A DNA stretch of 64,000 nt from Symbiodinium kawagutii (taxonomy: Eukaryota > Sar > Dinophyceae > Suessiales > Symbiodiniaceae), in the NCBI GenBank assembly GCA_009767595.1, contig VSDK01003948.1, forward strand, positions 104,467-168,466, given 5' to 3'. Below are positions 48,701-60,995 of this stretch, in pieces. The notes beneath the pieces were generated by a model. It had not been told where the DNA came from, ran no database searches, and saw only the letters and a program-made list of their open reading frames with translations. Numbering within the stretch: the stretch's first letter is position 1; the number at the start of each line of letters is the position of its first letter. The translations under genes and the position numbers were made by a program.

Positions 48701-51700
48701 AGATTTATAATCTATAAACGAATCTACAAGCAATCAATAGTTAATCTATGTTCAACGAGCAATTCGTTTTTCTATTCTAATTGATGACGACCGGATCTGG
48801 TTCTGGCAAGACTGACCCGCCTCCGCCTCTTCCAATTTTCTCCGCTCTTCTTCAAACCGCGCCTACACAGGCAAACTTGAAAAGGCAAGCATGCAACAGA
48901 ATAGAAGGAAATCAACATACTTGCAAACAAAATCAATGCCCAAACAAGATATTTGTTGCCTGTTTAAAATATGCTTTAAAACCCGCAGTCGAAAAAACTA
49001 CCTCTAGTTCCCTCATGAATACCACTGCCACGACTAGAAGAAAACAACTACCTCAAAGCTTAGGGATAATCATGTCGGTTGAGGAATGCCTACAATTCTT
49101 CAGAACCAAATCATGAACATACGCGGTATAGTATACATATATATATATATATGCAAAGACTCATAAGGGGATATATGATATATCTATAAAGCGATGTCTA
49201 CATTATAACTACTTCTGCGCCATCTTTGATAACATTCGAGTATGAGTTCGTGAAATGTTTTATCCGCAGATCGTGTCTTCTGGGTAGAACTTCTAGCCCA
49301 AAACTGATGACTTTGATATTGCTATGGGTCTATACCCCTGCTTCCCCATCATTAACCATCGTTTTCCCTTTATTGTTTGTGATTGTCCCCCATTAGCTGG
49401 TTGATTGATATTGACCCATAGCCATATGCAATCTATCCCCCAAAGAAATCACCTAATCTAAAACGGTGAGCTGGGTCAGCCTCCTCTTCCTCTCTTCTGC
49501 GCTCTTCCAGTTCTTGCGCCTGTGCACGCCCAATGCCTCAAACCTCTTCCCTCCCAAGAAATTGGTCAATTTTTGTTTAACAAAAATATTGTTTGAAACT
49601 GAGCTATTCTCTTTCTCGTCATGCTCAGATGTGCATCGCCACGTAGAATCGTCACTGGCAATGGCTGTAGCCACTATCAGTTTAGCTATAATGGGTTCAT
49701 TAAAGATTTCAAAATGCAGCTGGCAGCTGCACATCCAAGTAGGGATAGCATCAACGCACTGACTTTGGAAACCCATGCCGCTTATGCCTTAGAAGAACAG
49801 TCCCTCATACCCACATGTGGCAAATGCCCCCGACAATCAGCAATTTTTGTTGGTGACTGCTAGTTTTTTCTAGCTGTAGACCTCTATTACCAGCCATTCC
49901 CATCCATGATCAGTAGTAGCATCAGTATTCCCAGTGTTGCTCACTACTATCAACAAGCTGAAATGATTTTCCTGCAAACTTTAGAAGCTCAGCCTGCCGG
50001 ACCGAGCCAAGTGGAGGTCATGATCGTTGTTTCTCCATCAGTAACCAGGCTCATGAGTTCGCGGCAAAAAAAGTGACTGATTACAAGGATGATGAGTTCC
50101 TCGTAGTTTAAATTCCTCGATCCCAAAAAAGACGACGCTCAAGTGATCGAAGCCAACGGTTCACGGCCGAACCGTGTGATCACTGCCGCCTCACAACAGC
50201 TGGGGGCCTCTTCTGAAGCTGTTCGTGCAGCCTCCTTGCGGAACTGTTGGAGATCACCAGCGATTTATCTCAGAACTAACAATGCATGGTTAAATAACAA
50301 TGGTTATATATATCATAACAATGGTTAATGGCTGATAATAGGAAACATGGGGCAACAAGAATAGGGGATACACCAAGTGGGTATGGATGTGAACAAACAG
50401 GGGCACAAGGGCCCTTGACCCACAGCCATATCAATCTGGATCCACCTCTTGTGAATCTGGTGAGGTTGCTAGAATCTATCCATCAGACTTTGTGAATCAC
50501 CTTGACCCCAGTCCCTCATGAACAATCTCCTCTGCAAATCGCGCGCGCTCCACTTTCATCCGAGCCTGTCAAACAAATTTCAGAAACCCTACAAAAGGAA
50601 TAGGGATTCAGAAAATCCATCCTCCATCTCAAACAAAAGATAAAACTTTTGGGATCCTCCAGACTCCAACCCCTCCATGATCTAACACTGGAATGAACAT
50701 CAATGTCACTAATTCGGGGACCCTGTTCAGTCACCAACGACCGTTGGATTGATCACGTGATGAGGGTTGTAACGTCCATCAATGGGTGGATGGCCATCCG
50801 CGAACGGTGATTCATCACCATCTTTTATCAGGCTTTTAAACTGTAACATATTGCGGTGTTTAAAAAAAGGTGCCATCCCTAAATCTTCCAATCAAAATAC
50901 GTTTTAGTACTAAAACCTCCATTTGGGGGGTTCCCAATTTTGAAAAAAGCAATATACTAGTTGTTAAGCATTCTTGCTGGTGATTGAATAACTATATATA
51001 ATACTCTATAGAGCCATTTTGAGAAACAACTATACAGGGCTTTCAAGTACAAGTGCTTTCATGGGGCTGCTACCTTTCAGCCATATGGTTTGTATATCCA
51101 CAACTATTGTTGGTTGATATCCCCTGTTATGAACCATTCACCAGCTAGGTGGTAAACCAGCTGTGCTGGTAAAGCTAACGGGCATTAACGGGCAAATGGA
51201 GACACCAAATCGATGGTGTCCGTCCAAGCTGGAGCCGGCCTCTCACGAAGGACTTTCTGAAAGGTTGCACCATGTTGCAACCGTCAAGTGGGGACGTATC
51301 AAGGACTGCTTGGTGGTTGAACCCCTGCAAAAAAACGTGAGTCAACCAACCAACCAGTTGGATCCCTTGGTAATGTAGTTTCTCAAAATATGGGACCCCC
51401 AAAAATGGTTGGTTTACTGCTGAAAACGACTATTAATGGATGATTTGGGGGGTCTCTTAATTTGAGAAACACCCATATGGCCCATATGGTTTCTCAAAAC
51501 AGGGGTACCCGCCAAAAAAACATCCCTTGTATTAACCATTGATATCAACCAACCATTTGTTTGGGGCTCCCTGTTTTATGAAACCACCATTTGTTAATAT
51601 AGGGCAAACGTAAAAGTGTCTGAAACCACCAACCAGCAAGGATGACGGAGGACCCAGCTGCTCCTTCGGTCTGAATCTTCCAACACTCTTGCCAGTATGG

Positions 51701-54700
51701 CATCAGGCGTGGTTGGTCAAGCAATTCCCACCAAAAAGACCAGCCAATAGCTTAACAAGCACCCACTCAGGCGCTGCGAATCTGCGTCAACCATCAATAA
51801 TTAATCATAATGAAGCATGATTCACAATCACATTGACCATCAGCAACCATCACCATCATATCATCAAACATCTCCTTGACCAGCTTCTAAGTCCCGCTGC
51901 TCTGGCTTCCTCTTCCGTAGCCCTTCTTGCTTCTTTTTGTGCTGCCTTCGAACCGATCAACTGAGCCCCAAAACATAGAAGCCGGAAGCGTATCTACAAA
52001 ATCACCACAAGAACAGAATGGTTTTGTAAGGGTTGCGATGACTTTGAAGGGATAAACAGTTCGGTCTGCAGATTCCCGAGTTCGAATTGTGCTGCTTTCC
52101 GCTTGCCTCTTCTTCTCTTCTGCGGTACCCATCCAATCTTGCCTCCTGCACGGGAACACAGGCCGATACTAAAATAACACATTGAAACAATACCTGCTTC
52201 ATCACAAGAAGGACTGATGTACTTTTTTTGAGGCCAAGCAACTTGATGAAAAAATCACCGTGGGAAACCGGATGTACCATGCTTGATGATGATCTCCCAG
52301 AAACACCATTAACATAATTAATTAACCAGTATCCAAGTAGCAACCTTCTGCAAATTCGCTCTGAACCACACGTAAACCATACATACTCAAGAAAAAACAA
52401 ACGGCGAGCCAGCTTCATCTCAACGGGCAACACAACTCACCAAGCAGTAGAGTTGAGCGAGGAATCGCCCATGATCAAATTGGCATAACAACACAATTGT
52501 ATCCCTAAACACTGAGAATTGTAAGCAAAATTGTATCCCCCAAAAAAATGTATCCCTAAACACTTGGACGATTCCAAGCAAGTCAAGTGCATAAAATCCA
52601 TTAAAAAACGAGTGTTTAGGATTATAATCAACCATTCTGTGCCCATTCGCCACGCACCATGACATCATCACCATCATCACCATCATCACCATCATCACCA
52701 TCAACCAGCGATTGACCATCATTTAAGAGCTATGAGCCATTAGAACGATGCCTTGATTATCTGCATAATCATCCAAATAATCTACCTCTACCATGATGAC
52801 TATGCAGATAATCATCCAGGTAATCATCCATTAGAATCCATGATGATCTACCCATCATCCATCATGGCGCTCGGTAACCCCCCATCATAGCCTCCTCTTC
52901 TCGTTGGCGTTCTCGGAGCTGCACCTGCGAACCAGCTGTAGGTCCAGCTGGCAAACACCAAGGCCTAGTGATGCTGAAGGTTAGGACAACTAATGATGGT
53001 GGCTGATGGTTCATGATGGTCAATGATGGTTATACAATGATGGTCAATCATGGTCACTGATGGTTGATGATGGTTAGAACATACCACCATTCTCTTGGCT
53101 ACTGATGATTAGTGATGATTGCTGATGCTTGATAAATGAGTTGTTGATGGATTATGGCTACCCTCGGGTGAATTGACGCAGCAATGGATACAAAAATCGG
53201 ACGTTTCTAAGTCAATTATCGTTTGGGAATGGCAATATTCCAATCAGCCGTGTTTGAGTACCAGGCCGATGACTGACTACTACTGCTAACGCTGGAAGTT
53301 ACATCAACTTTGGGTGGGAATGTCTTTCCCGCATGGAACTCCATACATCAATGGTTCCGGAAAGTCACCTCAACTTTTTTCACCAATGAAACGCCGCATT
53401 ATTTTGTTACATGATAGGTCATCCATCAAAAGAAGTCACCTCAACTTTCGAGTTGCCTATGGGGAAAGCATCGCGTAGCTCATTAAAACTTAAGGAATCT
53501 GATCAGGTTTTGTCGGCAAAACACCATGGAACGCTTAATGATTGACAGCTCTCTTGCCCAAAGGACATCTTTGCAGGTTTCGTTGACCAAACACAATGGC
53601 ACGCCAATGGCATCCAGGGCGAGATCTGGGGCGAGATGGGGGGCGAGATCAAAACATGCTATGGAAAGTACAGCCGATCAATGCGACTTTCAGCATTGAC
53701 ATCCTCGCGTAGCGTATAATGGAACCTAGAAAAACCTAGCCATAGCTAAACTGTCCCTACTTATACCCTCTGAATGCTCTTGCCGCTGATCCGCGCCAGG
53801 CAGAGTGATGAGCCATGGTTGGCAAACAAGAATGGCATAACAATCTACAACAGTCAAGTGAATCAAACATGACATGAAACACAATGGAACCAAGGTTATA
53901 GCCATAAACAAATGATCTGACTGACACATAGAAAATTGTCATGACAGTCGTGGTTCGCCAAGCTGAACGCAGCAATATGTTGACTAAGTTGACCAAAACT
54001 ATACATTCTAGCCATCAGCAAACACCACGGGAATAACTATATCTAATTTACATTTCGCATGGAATCATGATTATGACACTTCTGTTCCCCAAGCTGAACG
54101 CAAGTCGACGTGACTTCCCTAACATGTTTCCCCCAAGTCAGGAGTGGATCTACAACACATCGAGGCGACTTCCAGCACTAATAGTAGGGGGTAGTAGATA
54201 GCTGGCAATTTACCAAGGCCAATCTGTGCCTATCATGGATGCCCCACTGTCGATTCCGGCAACCGCTGACAGAATGTCAGCCACGACCCTGTTTTGAAGT
54301 AACCAGTTGGAAGACCATATCAAGACGCTGAGAAGCACCAGCAAGAATTCTGGTTGTTGAAAGATCATGAAAATCCCAAGGATCCAGGATTACAGAACTG
54401 TTTACAAATTCCATGGTTACATACATAGGGATCCGGGACCATCATTCATCATGGATGGTGCATGACTGTTGTTACACGCTATTCATCATGCAACAACTAC
54501 GATTTTTCAGCCAGTTATTGCCCATCACGAAATCGCCTTGCTCATCACTGGGGCGCCCTCATGGAGCCTTCCGTCCACTGGAAGTACCCTCGTTCATGAC
54601 TGGGTATTTCTCAAAATAGGTGACCTGCCCAAACCATCCAGTTGCTTCATTATTTCTAGGAATAAAACATCCATCTTTTGGGGGCTCCCTATGGCTTGAG

Positions 54701-57700
54701 GTCACCATATATATAGTAGTTGTTCAACCATTCTGGTTGGGTGATGGTCCCTCATGAACCTCTGTTATTGATTATTAGAACTAGAACCCCCTATAAAAGA
54801 TGGGTTTCCATAACCATATCATCTGTGTGGTGGTGCAAGCCCCTGATCTTTCCAAACGTGCCACGATGGGATCCCGCCTGTAGTGCTATCCTTCTGGCGT
54901 TTGATAGTGCAGCCTGCAGGCTGCAGCTTTGACTTGCTGATACCTTGAATGAATTGATATGGTCAATCCATCTTCTTCCAAGAGACGCTAAACATTAGCT
55001 GGTTGGTGGTTGAACCACACCCATGAAAATCATGCTTGTCAACCAACCACGCTCCGGACCCCTCAAAACGAGCGCCTGTCTTGATTTTGTCTCTGTGCCA
55101 GAGCCATGCGTTGTCATCCTCAATTTTGAGGAAGGCTTTTGGGTTCGCACCCATCTGTCCACATCTGGCTTCTCTGCAGATTCGCAAGGCACGGAACGCT
55201 TGCAGCAAGCCAGGCTTCTGGGATACGAACCTGCCGTACAGCATATCTACATGCATGCTGATAGGATGGGAGCGTCCCAACAGGTTTGTTCTCCGAAGGG
55301 ATGAACACAGAGGTATGAACGTGACCATGATGCGTCAAAACGAACGTCAACATGCCCCACCCAACCCCATCCCCCAGACCCAAACCCACACCGAAGAAAG
55401 ATGTTGTGAAGCGCGCAAGAACCTGAAGAACGTCAGACATGGTGCATGAACACAGAAGTATGAACGTGACCACGATGCGTGACAACGACGTCTACGAAAC
55501 CCTGCGCGCAGTGTGGTAAAATGCACATAAACGTGCTATGCACATAAACGCGCTGTGCCATGCAGAACTGCGTGTGCAAAAATGCTCGTTTTGAGGGGTC
55601 TGGAGCCACCAACCATGTGTCAATAATTGCCAGGGAAAATGAACAAGTTGAAAACCCGCCAACCAGTATATAAGCTGATACTTTGTTTATCCACGGCTGT
55701 ACATCCAACTTATCCTAAACATCTGGTTCTATGACTTTATGGCTCTCACCTAGAACAGGGCGCACGGAACGGACGAAAGCTGCTTACCTCACGGCTGGCG
55801 GGCTCTGAACCAAGGGGGACATGTGGGCTGAGCAGTGGGGTGAGCTTGCCATGACAGGAATCACTCGCAGCACATCTCTCCTGACATATGGCTATGGGTC
55901 AATATTGATCAACCAACTCATGGGGGATTTCCACCAACAAAACAAGGGAAAACAATGGTACTTCCTAACTGCTATATCCAGAGTACTTCCTAACTGCTTG
56001 ATCTCCAAGATTTCGACCATTTTGGTGTCATGAGTCTAAGTTAGGTCTAAGGGATTTTTGTGCTGCTGTTTCGCAAGGGAATCCCTTGGAACCACGGGTT
56101 TACAACAAGTTGATCAATCGTTGCCCGGTATCATTCAGCATCAACCATGGCCATTCTCTATTGTTGGTCGTTATCCCCTAATGTCAACCATCATCCATCA
56201 TTAGCCCTGTAAATTCCCGATTGCTGGCTCCTATCCCCTACAAGTAACCATCATGTATCACAACGAACCAGTTGACGAATCATTTTCTATGAAAAACTAG
56301 TAGCTTCAGCTCCCCTGGCATCCCTGTCGAAACGGGGGGCCTCGGCTTCTGCAATTCTTCGGCGCTCTTCTTCCAAGTAATCCTTCATGGCCTCAGAAGC
56401 TCGGGCGTCGCCATGGTTGACCCTGTCCATTGGTCGAGTTGTAGATGTCCTCATCGTATTGCCCTGTTCAAAATCCTCTGAAAATGTTTCAACTCCTCAA
56501 GCACATGGATTTTACGATCATTCTGCTCATGTCAACCAGTATGAAACAACTCGCCAGCTGTCCCTTCCTTGAAGGCCATAACTAGATCCCAACTCACACT
56601 ATCTTATGTTTGATCAAAGGCAAAGCAATTGTGCGGATGTTCCCCAGCCCCTAAACAAGAACACCAATGAAGGACATTTGAAGTCACCCGGCAGTGCGAA
56701 ATCACGAAGAAAATGACTGACACCGTTCCTGGTGTACCAACTCATCTCAGGTGACGGCATATCTGGGGGCATAACCGGTGAACAGCCCAACAGTTCGACC
56801 ACAGCTTGGTCATTTCAGGCATCTTGACCGGCGGACCAATGTATTCACCCACAACCAGTCTCAGTTCGAAAAGTGGGAAAGTTTTACTCCAACCGATTCA
56901 TCCCTCAACAACGAACACTCACCATGTACCGTGCTTTTGCAATGCATCTTCCTGACTACTATGCATATCAATCACATGATTGAAATCATATCTATGCGCA
57001 AATTGCATAGATTCAATTAGTCAAGGCATGAATCTAGAATTCCTGGTTGCAAATTCTAGCATTTGGTGCACGAACCCTCCTGGTAGCTCCTGGCCTCGCT
57101 GCCCTTGTGCCCCCTAACAGGGGGCCCGCACTGGGTACCCCTGGCTCCTGGCCTCCCTCCCAACCGCCAGACATTCTCCCTGTAAACCACAGCTGGATCG
57201 ACCTCCTCCGTCGATCTTCTGGCTTCCGCTAAGGCTGCCTCGACGGCGTTTCGTTGATCAGTTGAGTTACGAAAAGAATCCGCTGCAAGACTCCAATCAT
57301 TGGGGGCCCATGTGCTTGACATTCAAGGGATCGCGGCTTCTCTTTTCAAGCATGAACCCTTGCATCAGTGGTCGCTACTGGTTCTTGACAGTATGCTTGC
57401 ACCTTCGAACAAATGACTTGAATCACTTGTTTCATTCTTTTTGCGTCGCTACTGTTAATGTTCATTATTTTGGTGAATCCTGCTGACGGCTACAGGGATA
57501 GAAATACTGCAAACTAGGCTAGCAGTTCCAATGGTACTTTGACAGCCATACTGATGCCATGCTTTTCAACTTGAGGCAGTCAAAGCATCAGGCAAAGCAA
57601 ACACTGGGACTCCACAAAATATCTCGCAAATCTACCTACCAAAAAAAACAATTACACCTACAATCAACCCGAGTAATATATGGTGGTTTCTTAAAATGGG

Positions 57701-60700
57701 GGTACCCCAAAAACGGTCAGCTTATTACTACAAATGATTAATATCGAATTATTGGTGGGTACGGGTACCCCTATGACTTGACAAAGACCCATATCTAAGA
57801 ACCAAAGCACCTCCTCTTCTGCCAATCTTCGGCGCTCTTCCAAATGCTGCAGCGCCTAGCCCCACTGAGCCAACCAGGATCACCAGCAGGTGGATTCCGT
57901 TATCTGGGGACCCTCCTTGGGAGTACCACATGTTATGAACCAAACCCGGTGGGCTTGGAGTACCTGGGATTAGTTGGATGCCGCTTTCTGATGGTTTAGG
58001 TCATTCACCATCTAACCAGCCAGGGGTGCCAGTGGTCCCCCTATGATTCACGAACACTCGAGATTGTGAAGATGGATAAACATGATGAGGGGAGAACGCC
58101 ACGTTCTGAAATCCAGCCATTTGGGTGTTTCTCAACGTAGGGGTCCCCCCAAATCATCCAATAGTAGTCATTTATAGTAGTAAACCAACCATTTTTGGGG
58201 GTCCCATATTTTGAGAAACCACCGTTTGAGAATCTCCAGGTCCCAAACACCACTGGATGCTCTGGAGGCCTCTTGTTCATCAGCTGTCCTATCTTCTTCT
58301 GTCCTTTCCTGGAGGAAGTCAGGCCAGAAGTGAATTCATTGCTGTAGCGACTACCGACCTGACCTATTCAAGGGAGCTACTGTACTCCAACATCCAAAAT
58401 GTTGTATCGTGATTAACACCGCATCATCAACAAGCATTGGCGTTCTGTCAATCATCGCACTGTTGTGGTTGGGCATCCAGGGGGATTTCCTTTTCAAAGA
58501 CCTGGCCCTGGCAGTTATCAAAGTGAAACCAAGCATGCCGACGTCCAGCAGTTTTTTTTCCGGATAGGATCCGCCCAGTGAGCATGACAAAAAACATACC
58601 CGTTGGTGTTTTGGAAATCATGAATGCCAAACTGGTTGCTGAATGGATCCAGGTTTCAAAAATTTCTCTGGCTTAGCTGTAATCCCCCAAGTACTTACTC
58701 TCTGGTAAACTCACCTTGTTGCGTCGAACATCCATCACCGAAATAGTTGGTCTAAGTCTACCTCTTGAATGTTTTGCAATTTTTGACTTCCAGCTTAGTT
58801 TAACAGACATGACTTTCCCAAATTTGTTGCTTGTTATCCAGGCGAGTCTAAGAGGACGACGAACTCAACGGACATCAGCGCGGCGCGCCGTTGTGAAAAG
58901 TTTGGGGTCCAACTGGTCGTTTCCAATGGGAATGGTCTGGTCTCATAGTGAAGTGACGGGTGGAACATGGTGAACAAAGGTGGTTGGTTGACGTAAGTTG
59001 ATAGTTGGTGCTTATAGGTGATGGTTTTTTTACTCGTCGACATGGGTGAAGTTTCACGTTTCACCTCAACCATAAAGGTTAAGCATCACCATGGATAGTC
59101 ACTTCATCGATGGTTTATCAAAAGCTTCCTGCTCTGCATCGACTCTACCCATTGGATCCCATTGGTTCAAAAATACATTAGTCTTAATTATTCAGTAGAG
59201 TATTATTCAACCACCATCAGTCTCAACAACTTTTAGCTAGAGAAAGCTGCATTTCTCACCTCTGCTACCATCAACCATCAACATATGCGGCGCCTTGTTT
59301 GGTGCAGCGTTCGCCACCTCCCAGCTGTGCGGTGCTGGCACTCCCTAAGGACTCAACCAAAAAAACATCATCATCAGAATCATCAATAATCCTTAATATT
59401 CCTTTGTATTGTTGGTTGCTAGCACAATAGTTCACCAGTAAGTGACCATCATTGACCATTGTTGACAACCGGTATTGATCACCATAAACCGCTATTAAAC
59501 ATTTAGCCGGAATGAACAATTTTCACATATTTTCTTTCACCAATCATGATTTATGGGCCATCAATTCACCATCATCGAATCATCAACCTATACACAGCAT
59601 GAACCTATTAGATCCTATTAGCAGTGTTGAAGCCTACTGAACATCACGAGGAATTCAACCACCGACACGCGCAGTCGATGGTTTTGGGTAGCTTGACGAT
59701 TGCAAATGGTCAAAGTATGGCTTTCCATGATGAATCCTGGTTGAGTTGGCCCAGTTCTCAATGCCTCATGCCGGTTGAGAATCGTCACTGTGAATGCTTC
59801 GTTCAGCGCAGCCCGCCTCACACGCCATGGGGCGCGGCAGCTGGCGGCTGCTGGCAGCTCCCAGCAGCTCCTCGTCACTCTGAGCTTCAAGGGCCATCAG
59901 GTGTGGCCAAGGTCTGGGTGGTGCGGCCATGGGTGGCACCGCTGGCGACTCATCGCCGACAGCACCCGGGGAGGCGTTGGAAGTCACGCTGCTCGGGGAG
60001 GAGGGCTCCTTCTCTGGAGGGCGGCTCGCCAGCTGCTTCCTCGAAGCAACGATGATGAGCTGCAAATGGGTGGTGCTATCCCCAGTGGTCATCTTTGTAT
60101 TTGTTGGATGAGTCGAAATGCTGAATGTTGGTGGGTTCCTGTAAGCCTGCGATGTTCACATCTCAAAAATGAGCGAAAAGCACTGGCAAGGCATCTACAT
60201 TGAGATGTTTTGACCGTTGCATCCATGGAGATTTTGGGGGACCCAGTGGAGATGGCAAGGCCTTGTCATCGCTACCTGCAGAAGCCTTGGAGCTATCTTC
60301 TTGGGAAAGGAATGGAAAGGAATTACAAGCTGTTGCCACCGGGCCACACGACAATAACTATTATCTGTGCTTCACTTCTTCAGCCATGTAAGCGTCGTGG
60401 CCATTGTCAGCACATCCAAGTCATGGTTTCGCGATCCTTGATCAGCTAAACGTTCAGGATCAGAATTGGTCTTCACAACAGTTACACAAAAACAATTCAT
60501 CAGTGTGCGATTATTATTCACGCAAATTAACCAGAAATGAGTTGCCCCGGGTTCAGTGAAAAAGTTTGCACCTTCTTTACAAAGCAAAACCATCCAAAAT
60601 GTTGGCCCGTGGGGTCTGTATTCGTTTAAAGCAGCTCAATCGTTATCACAGCTGATTCACCAAATTTATGACTTCCCACTTCCAAGCTGGCAAATTGGGA

Positions 60701-60920
60701 GCACCCAATCTATATACCAACTTTCATTCTGCCAAGCTTCCCTCTTTCCATATCCTCCGCCATACCCATCATGCTGTGGGCCAAGGCCATGGTTGCCTGA
60801 ACCAACAACTTCGGGATTTGCTTCGCTCGCATGCGCTGTAACAACGAATGACAACAGCAACCACAACCACAAGGGCAACAACAACCACACCAACAACCAC
60901 GACAACAACAACAACCACGG

Positions 60921-60995
<75 letters not shown>

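Larger units (their letters stand above)
51309..51637. mobile_element. Family 2 element interrupted by family 1 insertions
   Basis: The left part (CTTGGTGGTTGAACCCC ... GTCAACCAACCAACCAG) and right part (TTGTTAATATAGGGCAAAC ... TGAAACCACCAACCAG) match one family 2 element split by about 240 bp. The interruption contains two family 1 copies side by side. Confidence 0.7.
53100..56340. other. Long stretch without a confident exon
   Basis: Between exons 52892-52924 and 56341-56382 I find no clear micro-exon, although a type B exon would be expected if alternation holds. It contains several inverted-repeat elements (54602, 54999, 55885) and otherwise unremarkable sequence. Confidence 0.5.

Noticed and set aside
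53765..53800. Micro-exon reading AWRGSAARAFRG on the minus strand
   Set aside because: There is no AG acceptor directly before the block and the composition is weak.
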